Virus record (IMG/VR): IMGVR_UViG_3300027714_000153
Coordinates: 1-21,474 of that record
Length of the DNA stretch: 21,474 nucleotides
Strand: one strand, 5' to 3'
Source of the DNA: a virus
Shown: positions 1 to 7,355 of the stretch, piece by piece
Numbering within the stretch: position 1 is the first letter of the stretch
Layout: each line of letters begins with the position of its first letter
Made by a program: the position numbers and the translations under genes
The notes under the pieces: generated by a model
The model's input: the letters and a program-made list of their open reading frames with translations, nothing else
Database searches by the model: none
What the model was told of the DNA's origin: nothing

Positions 1-1
1 T

Positions 2-526
2 GTAAAACCAACTCCAGAACAACAAACTGAATTTGACCAGGTAATAATGTTTTCTGATAGGATAACATTTGATGCTCAAGAAAATGATTTAACATTGTCA
101 GCATTTAGAAACATTAATGTGGGTGCTGGACAAAACATATCCATAACATCAAAAGGATTCTCACTTATTGAATCTAATAATATTTATTTAGGAGTACAAT
201 CTCAAAGGAAAAAAGAACCTATAGTATTAGGTGATGAGTTAAGAAAGATGTTAGAAGATATAACAAAGATATTAAAAAATGCTCATGCTCTGGTACAAGG
301 AGTTCCCGTACCACTTACTGATGCTTTAGGATCTCCGTTAGGTACGAGTAAGAGTGTTGCACTTGAAAGTCCTATACTTACTTTAACTGAGATGGTGACT
401 CGTTTAGAAGCAAGAACTGAAACTGAAGATGATGATGGAAATATAAATTATGGCAAAGATGGTCCTAAATTTCTAAGCCATCACCATTATATAGAAACAA
501 ACAGACCAAAACCAACACAGGAGTAA
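2..526 (+). CDS. Baseplate spike/hub-like structural protein, C-terminal part (5' truncated)
   Basis: The reading frame is open from base 2, so the gene starts before the window and the ATG at 47 is internal (VIMFSDR...). What is visible is about 174 residues. The first 60 or so are short alternating strands with Asn/Gly turns (SAFRNINVGAG, ISITSKG, NNIYLG), the style of the C-terminal beta-helix that follows the OB-fold in gp5/gpV-type tail spikes of marine T4-like phages. A helical segment follows (LGDELRKMLEDITKILKNAH), then a Pro/Gly-rich stretch, then a terminal His cluster (LSHHHYIETNRP). In spike proteins such His groups can bind metal at the tip, but that is untested here. Position just upstream of the gp25/gp6 wedge genes supports a hub or spike role. 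The lysozyme and OB-fold parts, if present, are out of view. It could be another beta-helical baseplate protein. Confidence 0.55.
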   Translation, partial: VKPTPEQQTEFDQVIMFSDRITFDAQENDLTLSAFRNINVGAGQNISITSKGFSLIESNNIYLGVQSQRKKEPIVLGDELRKMLEDITKILKNAHALVQGVPVPLTDALGSPLGTSKSVALESPILTLTEMVTRLEARTETEDDDGNINYGKDGPKFLSHHHYIETNRPKPTQE

Positions 527-528
527 TA

Positions 529-942
529 ATGAAGGTTAATATATTTAAGAAGTTAATAAGAGAAGTAATAAGAGAAGAGTTAGATTTTAAATTTGCAGCA
601 CTTGAAAAAAAGCTAGATGAAGTGTTAGTTAGTAGTAATTCTAATAGTTTAGTTGAAGATAGAGCTCCACAACGTACCGCATCTCCGACTGGTAAAAATC
701 CAGTTTCTAATACTAAAGTACCTATGACTACAAATTCTATCTTAAATGATATATTAAAAGAAACTGCTAATGCAGGTGAATGGAAAAATATAGATAAAGA
801 AGTAGAAGTAAAATCAGTAGTTGACGATACTCAGAACTTACCTGATCATCTAGCAAATGCTTTCACTAAAGATTATTCTGGTATAATGAAAAAAGCAGAA
901 GAAAAATCAAATTTTAATAAAGGACCTAATAATGGGGCTTAA
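529..942 (+). CDS. Hypothetical small virion-cluster protein with N-terminal charged helix
   Basis: This 137-residue protein is not recognised. The first 35 residues (IFKKLIREVIREELDFKF, then ALEKKLDEVL) are a strongly amphipathic, probably coiled-coil helix. Residues 36-70 are Ser/Asn/Thr/Pro-rich and probably disordered. The C-terminal half is charged and helical (NAFTKDYSGIMKKAEEK) with an Asn/Gly tail. The start is supported by AGGAG at 519-523, six bases before the ATG. Its 3' end overlaps the next gene by 11 bases, which suggests translational coupling. No signal peptide or membrane segment is present. Its place between a spike-like gene and the gp25-like gene suggests a minor baseplate component or assembly chaperone, but that is inference from position only. 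Confidence 0.7.
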   Translation: MKVNIFKKLIREVIREELDFKFAALEKKLDEVLVSSNSNSLVEDRAPQRTASPTGKNPVSNTKVPMTTNSILNDILKETANAGEWKNIDKEVEVKSVVDDTQNLPDHLANAFTKDYSGIMKKAEEKSNFNKGPNNGA

Positions 943-1327
943 ATCCGACATATATGATGCCTTTGTAAAAAACCTTGGTGAAGATAATGTTAATGCTACA
1001 TCCGATGGTCAAATGAAAGTTGATGAGTTAGCAGAAGATTTATCCAAAGCTATACAGACATTTCTTTTAGCTCAAGATTTTAAAGTTGATAAGTTAAGTG
1101 CACCTGTTGTTCAGACAAGTGTAAATGGAGTACTTACAACTCCAATTCCATCGACACCCGCTGCAGTTCCACCTGGAGGATTAGTTAATCTTCTTGGTCA
1201 AGGTCCTTTCGTAATAGAAACATCGGCTGATGTAGATGTAAATTTTCCTGGTGCAAGTATGGGTGCTCAAGATGCTTCTAATAATTCTTTAGTTAAACTG
1301 AGAGTAGTAAAGAAAGGTAGTAAATAA
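932..1327 (+). CDS. Hypothetical small structural-cluster protein
   Basis: This 131-residue protein has an acidic helical N-terminus (residues 1-55, including DELAEDLSKAIQTFLLAQDF). A Pro/Thr/Val-rich linker follows (about 62-85, PIPSTPAAVPPGG), then a Gly-rich tail ending in basic residues (KLRVVKKGSK). The start at 932 lies inside the previous gene and is supported by AAAGGA at 919-924. Its stop overlaps the next ATG as TAATG at 1325-1329. I recall proteins of this layout, with a helical N-terminus and a Pro/Gly-rich C-terminus, beside gp25 in marine T4-like phages, but no function is known to me. A minor baseplate protein is the simplest guess. Confidence 0.68.
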   Translation: MGLKSDIYDAFVKNLGEDNVNATSDGQMKVDELAEDLSKAIQTFLLAQDFKVDKLSAPVVQTSVNGVLTTPIPSTPAAVPPGGLVNLLGQGPFVIETSADVDVNFPGASMGAQDASNNSLVKLRVVKKGSK

Positions 1328-1800
1328 TGCCAATATTAGATAGAAGAAAAAATCAATTTGTAGAAGACCAAGATAGTAGGGTATCAGTTGGAATAGACTT
1401 TCCATTAGCTAGGGTTCCTGGTGGGGATGGGTATTTTGCAACAACTAAAACTACTATTGATGCTATAAAAACTAACATAAGACTTTTACTACAAACCAAT
1501 CAAGGTGAAAGATTATTCCAACCTAGTTTGGGTGTGAATTTAAAACAACTTCTTTTTGAGCAAATGACAGATGATATAACTATTCAAATTGAAAATGAAA
1601 TAGTTGATACATTTCAAAGGTGGTTACCATTTATTGATTTAAACAATATCGAAGTTAATAGAAGAGATGATATAAATCAAGTAAATATAAACATAGAATT
1701 TAATATAAATAGAACACCTAATGCTACAGAAAGTGTTCAGGTTACATTTGATGGTGTCGGTGATGAAACCACATCAACAACAAGTGATGGAGCTTACTAA
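1327..1800 (+). CDS. gp25-like baseplate wedge protein
   Basis: This belongs to the GPW/gp25 family, a small subunit of the contractile-tail baseplate wedge that joins the inner baseplate and sheath-initiation region. At 157 residues it is a little longer than T4 gp25 (132), with extra N- and C-terminal tails. The diagnostic core is residues 40-112: a helix (TIDAIKTNIRLLLQTNQ), the family's GER motif at 60-62 followed by LFQPSLG, a second helix (LKQLLFEQ), and an acidic helix running into RWLPFIDLNNIEV. The C-terminal strand region (VNINIEFNINRT) matches the family's closing beta hairpin. The start overlaps the upstream stop (TAATG), and its own stop overlaps the gp6-like start in the same way, so the wedge genes are probably co-translated. 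The lysozyme label once attached to gp25 is historical; no catalytic motif is visible. Confidence 0.9.
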   Translation: MPILDRRKNQFVEDQDSRVSVGIDFPLARVPGGDGYFATTKTTIDAIKTNIRLLLQTNQGERLFQPSLGVNLKQLLFEQMTDDITIQIENEIVDTFQRWLPFIDLNNIEVNRRDDINQVNINIEFNINRTPNATESVQVTFDGVGDETTSTTSDGAY

Positions 1801-3710
1801 TGGCATACACCGATAAACAAAAATTAATAGAAACCAATGTAAACTATACAAGTAAAGATTTCAGTACGATTAAAGCTGACTTGATTGAATATACCAAATC
1901 CTATTTTCCTGATACATATAAAGATTTTAATGAAACATCACCTGGTATGATGTTAATAGAATTATCAAGTTATGTCGGTGATGTTCTTTCTTATTACATT
2001 GATTATAACTACAAGGAAAATTTATTAGCAACGGCAACTGAAAAAAGAAACGTAAGAAGACTTTCCGAGTTTCTTGGCTACAAAGCCCCAAATAAAACAC
2101 CATCGGTTGTTAAATTAAAAGTTACTACAACAATTGATGCTAATGCAGATGGTACTCCTAATTATGGTCAAGCTCCATCTTCAATAAATAGTGGATTGCA
2201 AATTGCTTCTAGTTTAGATTCTCAAATACTTTTTGAAACCACATCTGAAATAGATTTTACATCGAGTGGTTCCGGTGATCCTGCTGTAAGCGCTCCAACA
2301 TTAGATGGTAATGGTGAGGCTGAATCTTATACCCTTACACGACATGTAAGAGCTGTTTCGGGTAAAACTAAAACAAAATCATTTACTATAACAAGTCCAA
2401 CTAAATTTTTAGAATTAGATTTGGGTGAGGATAATGTAGTTGAGGTAATAAGTTGTATCGACTCATCTGGACTTACATGGTATGAAGTTGATTACTTAGC
2501 ACAAGAAAAAGTTTTAAAACAGACTCATTATAGTGATGATACGACCAGAGATAGTGCTTATGACCAAGGTGATGCTACAACCGTCTTATCTATTATACCT
2601 GTTCCTTATGTTGCTGAATATATAAAAACAAATAAAAAATTTATATCAAATTTTGATGAGGATACACAGACATATAAAGTTCAGTTTGGAAATGGATTAT
2701 TTAAATTTAGTAATTCTGGTTCAAATGTAGATTCTATTGAACAGGCAGGTGTGACAGTAAATGGAACTAATCTAGCTGATATACCTGGTGCTATAGGTTC
2801 TACAATAGGTAATAATTTAAACTTAGGTGAAACTCCAGCAAACACAATAATGACTTTTACTTATCGTGCTGGTGGTGGTGCTACATCAAATGTTCAAGCT
2901 GGAGAACTTACAATTCCCCAAAATACTCCTCTTGGAGTAGATATATCTATAACAAATGATGAACCGAGTGTCGGTGGAACAGATGGTCAAACCATAGATG
3001 AGATTAGAAATAATGCTAGTGCATTCTTTGCTACTCAACTTCGATGTGTAACCAAAGAAGATTATACAGCAAGAATACAAAGTATCCCAGCAAAGTTTGG
3101 TAGTATTGCTAAAGCATATGTAGAACGATTAGATGGTGGTACTCTTTTAGTATCCACCCTTTCTTATAATCAAAGCAGACAACTTACTCAAACACCACAA
3201 CTTGTTTTACAGAATATAGCAACTTATCTTAATCAATTCAGAATGATTAATGACCAAGTTGATTTTGGATTTTCTTTAAGGGAACTTTTATTTTCCGGTT
3301 ATATAATAAACTTTGGTGTTCATTTTAAAGTAAACTATGATAGGCGCTTTAATCCAACAGAAGTTAAATTAAATGTAATTCAAGTAATAAAAGATTTTTT
3401 TAAAGTAGGAAAATTAAAATTTAGACAATCTATTAATATGAACGATTTACAATATAATATATTAGGATTAAGTGGTGTTATTGGAATAAAAGAATTAAAA
3501 CTATTTCAAGATGGAAATGATGATTATGGCAGTAATAGGAAATTATATTATTATAGAGGTGATGGTGAAATTATAGGAACTGATGCTAATTATGGATTTC
3601 AATATGATTTTCATAGTGCCCTTGAAGATGGTATTTATAAACCATCGGTTTCACCTGCTGTATTTGAATTAAGAAATCCAAACCAAGACATTTATGGGAA
3701 GGTAGTATAA
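1800..3710 (+). CDS. gp6-like baseplate wedge protein (baseplate J family)
   Basis: This is the wedge subunit that forms the inner baseplate ring in T4-type tails. Its 636 residues compare with 660 in T4 gp6. The N-terminal signature at residues 15-98 is typical: YTSKDFSTIKADLIEY, then the ETSPGMMLIELSSYVGDVLSYYID block, then KRNVRRLSEFLGYKAP. The central baseplate J-like core includes a GGTDGQTIDEIRNNA segment near residue 392, followed by FFATQLRCVTKEDYTARI. That is the conserved stretch in which J-family proteins carry the E-x-R-x-A ... R-x-V-T-x-x-D-[YF] pattern. The C-terminal third (VDFGFSLRELLFSG through LGLSGVIGIKELKLFQ) matches the gp6 wedge-ring region. It immediately follows the gp25-like gene with a TAATG overlap and overlaps the next start, consistent with T4-like baseplate order. 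Confidence 0.92.
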   Translation: MAYTDKQKLIETNVNYTSKDFSTIKADLIEYTKSYFPDTYKDFNETSPGMMLIELSSYVGDVLSYYIDYNYKENLLATATEKRNVRRLSEFLGYKAPNKTPSVVKLKVTTTIDANADGTPNYGQAPSSINSGLQIASSLDSQILFETTSEIDFTSSGSGDPAVSAPTLDGNGEAESYTLTRHVRAVSGKTKTKSFTITSPTKFLELDLGEDNVVEVISCIDSSGLTWYEVDYLAQEKVLKQTHYSDDTTRDSAYDQGDATTVLSIIPVPYVAEYIKTNKKFISNFDEDTQTYKVQFGNGLFKFSNSGSNVDSIEQAGVTVNGTNLADIPGAIGSTIGNNLNLGETPANTIMTFTYRAGGGATSNVQAGELTIPQNTPLGVDISITNDEPSVGGTDGQTIDEIRNNASAFFATQLRCVTKEDYTARIQSIPAKFGSIAKAYVERLDGGTLLVSTLSYNQSRQLTQTPQLVLQNIATYLNQFRMINDQVDFGFSLRELLFSGYIINFGVHFKVNYDRRFNPTEVKLNVIQVIKDFFKVGKLKFRQSINMNDLQYNILGLSGVIGIKELKLFQDGNDDYGSNRKLYYYRGDGEIIGTDANYGFQYDFHSALEDGIYKPSVSPAVFELRNPNQDIYGKVV

Positions 3711-4804
3711 TGCATAGATATTTTTTTACAACCAAAGACACTTTTATTAATAGTGGTTCAGACGCGATTACGGGTGAAGACTTTAAAGATAAAAATACAG
3801 GACAAGACGAGATACTTGAATTAAAAAAAGTATTTTTTGATAGGACATTTTCTTATCAAACAAGAGTTCTTCTTCAGTTTGATACTAATGAAATAGAAAG
3901 TTATATTAGTTCATCTGTTCTGCCCAATGACTATCAGTTAAATCTTAGACTTTATGAGACAGAAGGAACAAGTGGTTTAAGTGAAGAATACACAATTGCT
4001 GCTTATCCATTGAGTGAATCTTGGGATGAGGGTGTTGGTAAAGAGAGTGATACGCCAAAGACAACAGATGGATGTAGTTGGTTGTATAGAAAAAATAAAA
4101 ATAATTCCGAAATAAGTTGGGTAGCACCTGGTGGAACTTATCTTAGTGGTAGTGATGAAGTAACCCAAGTATTTTCAGCAGAATCTCCTGACCTTAATAT
4201 GGATATTTCTACTTTAGCTAATAAATGGTTTGGTGGTGTTAATGAAAACTATGGTATATTAGTAAGATTATCTGGTAGTAGAGAAACATCTTCTACTAGT
4301 TTTGAAGACCTTAAATTTTTCTCAAGACAAACCAATACAATATACTCTCCTAAGATAGAATTAAAGTGGGACGACCATCTTCCAGCAACTGGTTCTAACA
4401 CAGGTAGCTTGACCACCTTGGATGTTTCTGGTAATAGTGAGAACTACCTATACCCTATACACTTACGAGAAGCGTATAAAGAAAACGAAACTGTAAAATT
4501 TAGATTTGGTGCTCGTAAAAGATACATACAAAAATCATTTACAACATCGGTTCAAACCGTAAGCGGTAGTTTTATACCCGAAGGTAGGGGTGTTTACTCT
4601 ATTATTGATATGGCAACAAATGAACCAGTTGTTCCATTTAGTGCTTATACCACGATGAGTTGTGATGAAACTTCTAATTATTTTAAACAAGATTTGGATT
4701 CATTTGAACCTAATCGTGCTTATAAGATTTTAATAAAAGTTAATCACGATGATGGTCAAGAAATAATATATGATAACGATTTTGAATTTATACTAAGGAC
4801 TTAA
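3710..4804 (+). CDS. Virion protein with DNRLRE-like domain
   Basis: This 364-residue structural protein has an N-terminal half (about 1-223) resembling the DNRLRE family of beta-sandwich, carbohydrate-binding-like domains. Supporting features are an opening TTKDTFINSG, the strand TRVLLQFD at 51-58, SESWDEGVGKE near 102-112, the segment DISTLANKWFGGVNENYGIL around 165-184, and a closing SPKIELKWDDH at 213-223. In that family the W-x-x-G and final SPxLxxxW strands are typical. Residues 224-364 are beta-rich and unrecognised, perhaps Ig-like. The start overlaps the gp6-like stop (TAATG) and is preceded by a purine-rich GGGAAGGTAG. The place after gp6, where T4 has gp7, suggests an outer baseplate or fibre-attachment protein that might bind glycan. 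No enzyme motif is visible. Confidence 0.68.
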   Translation: MHRYFFTTKDTFINSGSDAITGEDFKDKNTGQDEILELKKVFFDRTFSYQTRVLLQFDTNEIESYISSSVLPNDYQLNLRLYETEGTSGLSEEYTIAAYPLSESWDEGVGKESDTPKTTDGCSWLYRKNKNNSEISWVAPGGTYLSGSDEVTQVFSAESPDLNMDISTLANKWFGGVNENYGILVRLSGSRETSSTSFEDLKFFSRQTNTIYSPKIELKWDDHLPATGSNTGSLTTLDVSGNSENYLYPIHLREAYKENETVKFRFGARKRYIQKSFTTSVQTVSGSFIPEGRGVYSIIDMATNEPVVPFSAYTTMSCDETSNYFKQDLDSFEPNRAYKILIKVNHDDGQEIIYDNDFEFILRT

Positions 4805-4806
4805 TC

Positions 4807-6717
4807 ATGGCTATTTATGATGGTGATGACACAGGTGAAGAAGAATCAGGAATAAACCAAAATCCTATTATAGAAGTTGGTTTAAATGCTACAGCAGAAG
4901 ATAGTTTTTATTTTGTAGAAAATCCTGAAGAACTATATGTAGGTCCTTATCACATACATCAAGATGGTGAAATTATGATTGGTGGGGGTGAATTGGGAAT
5001 AAATCATGAACTAAAACCAGATGAAATAATATTTAGAAAAGTTACCTATGCTGCTATACAAGAAACTCGTGAAGCAGTAAGTGATATTTTTTATAAACTA
5101 TGGTTTGAATCTAATACATTAACTGATGAACAACTTCTTTCTCTCCAAACAACTATCCGTGATGGTATAAAACAATCCGGTCGTACTGAAGATGAACCAC
5201 TTGTTTTTTATAAAAAAGATAGAAACACTTTAGAAAATAGAAAAGATATAGAAGGTGATATTTTTGAACAGTTATGCCAATATATTTTTGATAACAATAT
5301 TACTCAACTAGAAGGTAAGTTTTCTATACTAGAAACAGAATTACCAGCAGAAGGTACGCCTCCACAACTAGTTATTCAATATAAAATAAAATTTATAGAT
5401 GGGGCTAATGTATATGAACTAAATATTGCTAAAAAAATAGGAAATGAATTTACAGATATTTTAAATCTAAGTCAATTAACAAAAACAAAAACTGGTTCTA
5501 AAATAGATCCTGAAAAAGCCCAAGAAGTTTTAGATACTGGTATATTTGAACTTCTTCCAACCCAACCAGATCGTCAAGAGCAGATAAACAATTTCTTTTC
5601 AGACTTTGATGACTTTGTAGGTCCAACTCCAAGTTTTACAGATGTGGATGGGGATGGTGCGGGAGAACAACCTGATAATTATCAAGATGACGAAGAGAGT
5701 CGTGTTAGTCATGAAAATCAAGTGGACGCTTTTATAACTAGATTAGATGACCAAGTAAATGAAGAGAATGGTGGTAAGACTCTTCAATCAATGAGGAACA
5801 AACTTAACACTTATCTTGGCGATGTTGATAATATTATTCACAACTTAGATGATCAAAGACCTGAATATGAAAACACATCAGAGGGTTTTCTTAAAATAAG
5901 AAAACCAAATCAAGCAATTATTTTAACCGCGCCTGGTGATAATTTATTAGAATTTGATAAAAAAAACGAAGATGGAATCCCAAGTTATTTAACCGATGGT
6001 TTTACAATAACAATGTGGGTAAGGTTTGTAAGTAAAACATCAGAAGGAACTCTTTTTAATTTTGGCAACCCAAACTCTTTAGAAAACCCATCTGGATTTA
6101 GATTAGAGACATATGTAAAACCTAATGTTGATGACAATGGTAAAATTGTTAGACTATTAAGACTAATAATATTTGATGGGGTAGTTAGGGATAATCATTG
6201 GGGAACATCCAATCCTACGAGAAAAACACTTTCACAAGCGGGTTATCAAAATGGTGTGGGTAGAAATATGAATCCAGTTACACGTTTTGCTAAATCCCAT
6301 AGAAATTATCCTACAATACCAACTGATGATTTAAACGAGTGGTATTTTATTTGCGCTACTTATAATCCTAATGTAGTAGAACCATCTTTAGAAGATGGTA
6401 ACGAACTTCTTACTAATAAAGATTATTGGTTAAATCATGTTATACCAGGAGTAGAAGATGCTGAAGATGGAATAGTTTCTTTTAGTGGTCTTGGTGCTAA
6501 ATGTAAAGTGGAAATAATAAGCCGTAGCGATTTGTTAAAAGCTCGTGGGTATAAAATAGATGACTTAACAGTAACAGCATCCGAAGAGGCATCTAATCAA
6601 GGAAATAACTCAACATCGAATACCAATAATACCGGTGCACCACCAGAACCAAATTTTACATATGAAATACAAATTCCAATGGTAATAGATTTAGCAGATA
6701 CCGGCGGAGAACAATAA
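4807..6717 (+). CDS. LamG-like virion protein with N-terminal HxH module
   Basis: This 636-residue protein appears to have three parts. Residues 12-78 form an HxH module (YVGPYHIHQDG, then IMIGGGELG, then PDEII; H49 and H51) that recurs in the 756-residue protein downstream. Residues 80-350 are mostly helical and acidic; they include a DxDxDG loop at 279-290 (D279, D281, D283, G284, E287, D290) that fits the EF-hand ligand spacing. Residues about 370-585 resemble a laminin-G/concanavalin-A-like sandwich, with the hallmark strands DGFTITMWVRFVS, TLFNFGN and EWYFICATYN, and an insertion between them. The C-terminus is Ser/Asn/Pro-rich and then beta. AAGGA at 4795-4799 supports the start. Probable role: baseplate-attached host recognition, by analogy with LamG domains in phage fibres. 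No catalytic residues are evident. Confidence 0.72.
   Translation: MAIYDGDDTGEEESGINQNPIIEVGLNATAEDSFYFVENPEELYVGPYHIHQDGEIMIGGGELGINHELKPDEIIFRKVTYAAIQETREAVSDIFYKLWFESNTLTDEQLLSLQTTIRDGIKQSGRTEDEPLVFYKKDRNTLENRKDIEGDIFEQLCQYIFDNNITQLEGKFSILETELPAEGTPPQLVIQYKIKFIDGANVYELNIAKKIGNEFTDILNLSQLTKTKTGSKIDPEKAQEVLDTGIFELLPTQPDRQEQINNFFSDFDDFVGPTPSFTDVDGDGAGEQPDNYQDDEESRVSHENQVDAFITRLDDQVNEENGGKTLQSMRNKLNTYLGDVDNIIHNLDDQRPEYENTSEGFLKIRKPNQAIILTAPGDNLLEFDKKNEDGIPSYLTDGFTITMWVRFVSKTSEGTLFNFGNPNSLENPSGFRLETYVKPNVDDNGKIVRLLRLIIFDGVVRDNHWGTSNPTRKTLSQAGYQNGVGRNMNPVTRFAKSHRNYPTIPTDDLNEWYFICATYNPNVVEPSLEDGNELLTNKDYWLNHVIPGVEDAEDGIVSFSGLGAKCKVEIISRSDLLKARGYKIDDLTVTASEEASNQGNNSTSNTNNTGAPPEPNFTYEIQIPMVIDLADTGGEQ
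4840..5040 (+). repeat. HxH protein module, copy 1 (dispersed duplicate)
   Basis: This encodes residues 12-78 of the LamG-like protein. It shares with copy 2 (8889-9128) an opening EESGI-x-QNP, a central YHxHxDG, then an IGG block, and a closing ADEII or PDEII. The DNA has diverged, so this is an old duplication or separate acquisition of one domain. The paired His residues (codons at 4951 and 4957) could bind a metal ion, as HxH motifs do in phage spike and fibre tips; this is inference. Confidence 0.75.
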
Positions 6718-6737
6718 ATTTAAATTGAGGAATTAAT

Positions 6738-7349
6738 ATGGCAGTTGCAAATAATGATGATACCGTTGACGATAGTGCAACGGGTGACGATCTACTAATC
6801 GTTAAATTATCAGAAGAAATTCAATTCACGGACGCAACACTTAACGCTGATGAAGTATTGTGGGATTTTGGAAATGGTGATTTTTCAAGTGATAGAAATC
6901 CATTATATACTTACTATTCAAATGGCGTGTTTAATGTTATATTAACTGCTGTTAATGATTTTGGTGAAGCATCAACAACTCAAACTATAACAATATCTAG
7001 TATAGGAGAGATGATTGTAGATCCTAATGAAGAACAACAAGAAGAAGAAACTCAAGAAGAAGAAACTCAAGAAGAAGAAACTCAAGAAGAAGAAACTCAA
7101 GAACAACAAGAAGAAGAGCAACAGCAAGAAGAAGAGCAACAGCAAGAAGAAGAGCAACAGCAAGAAGAAGAGCAACAGCAAGAAGAAGAGCAACAGCAAG
7201 AAGAAGAGCAACAACAAGAAGAAGAACAACAAGAAGAACAACAAGAAGAGGAACAAGAAGAGGAACAAGGAGATACATCAGGTAAAGGTGCAACTAAAAC
7301 TCGTGGTTATAAAGGTAAAGATGGTACACAAAATGATGAAAACCAATAA
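6738..7349 (+). CDS. PKD-domain virion protein with Glu/Gln tandem-repeat spacer
   Basis: This 203-residue protein carries a single PKD (polycystic kidney disease) beta-sandwich at about residues 20-88. Landmarks are the WDFGNG turn at 42-47, NPLYTYYSNGVFNVILTAV and a closing DFGEASTTQTITIS. Residues 97-180 are almost entirely Glu, Gln and Thr, encoded by two in-frame tandem DNA repeats (15 bp and 18 bp units). The last 23 residues are basic and Gly-rich (GATKTRGYKGKDG). PKD domains commonly mediate protein or glycan contacts on surface proteins. The repeat is probably an extended, highly acidic spacer separating the PKD head from the basic tail. GAGGA at 6727-6731 supports the start. No signal peptide is present, consistent with a virion protein and not a secreted one. 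It may decorate the baseplate or fibres; this is inference. Confidence 0.72.
   Translation: MAVANNDDTVDDSATGDDLLIVKLSEEIQFTDATLNADEVLWDFGNGDFSSDRNPLYTYYSNGVFNVILTAVNDFGEASTTQTITISSIGEMIVDPNEEQQEEETQEEETQEEETQEEETQEQQEEEQQQEEEQQQEEEQQQEEEQQQEEEQQQEEEQQQEEEQQEEQQEEEQEEEQGDTSGKGATKTRGYKGKDGTQNDENQ
7041..7100 (+). repeat. Four perfect 15-bp tandem repeats (EEETQ)
   Basis: The unit GAAGAAGAAACTCAA is present four times without mismatch, at 7041, 7056, 7071 and 7086. Each copy encodes EEETQ in the frame of the PKD gene. The unit is a multiple of three, so gain or loss of copies changes protein length without a frameshift. Confidence 0.97.
7110..7217 (+). repeat. Six 18-bp tandem repeats (EEEQQQ)
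   Basis: The unit GAAGAAGAGCAACAGCAA starts at 7110, 7128, 7146, 7164, 7182 and 7200. The first five copies are identical; the sixth has one substitution (CAG to CAA, silent). Each copy encodes EEEQQQ. Identity at the third codon positions points to recent expansion by slippage or unequal recombination, not to protein-level selection alone. Confidence 0.96.
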
Positions 7350-7355
7350 TAAATA

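Larger units (their letters stand above)
7030..7268 (+). repeat. Glu/Gln-coding low-complexity tract
   Basis: This purine-rich tract is built almost only of GAA, GAG, CAA and CAG codons, plus four ACT codons in its first part. It encodes the acidic spacer of the PKD protein. It contains two ordered tandem arrays, listed separately, flanked by degenerate copies. All six frames stay open across most of it, which creates long spurious reading frames on both strands. Confidence 0.9.

Noticed and set aside
47-526. ATG at 47 as the true start of the first gene
   Set aside because: The frame is open upstream to the window edge, with plausible coding sequence, and no Shine-Dalgarno precedes the ATG; the gene is truncated.
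1327-1800. Lysozyme activity for the gp25-like protein
   Set aside because: The name gene 25-like lysozyme persists in databases, but no catalytic Glu/Asp arrangement is visible and gp25 is a structural wedge protein.
6972-7293. Two minus-strand Leu/Phe/Val-rich frames that look like membrane proteins
   Set aside because: Antisense readings of the same repeat tract; the hydrophobicity is a by-product of GAA/CAA reversed to TTC/TTG, and no ribosome site or neighbour supports them.
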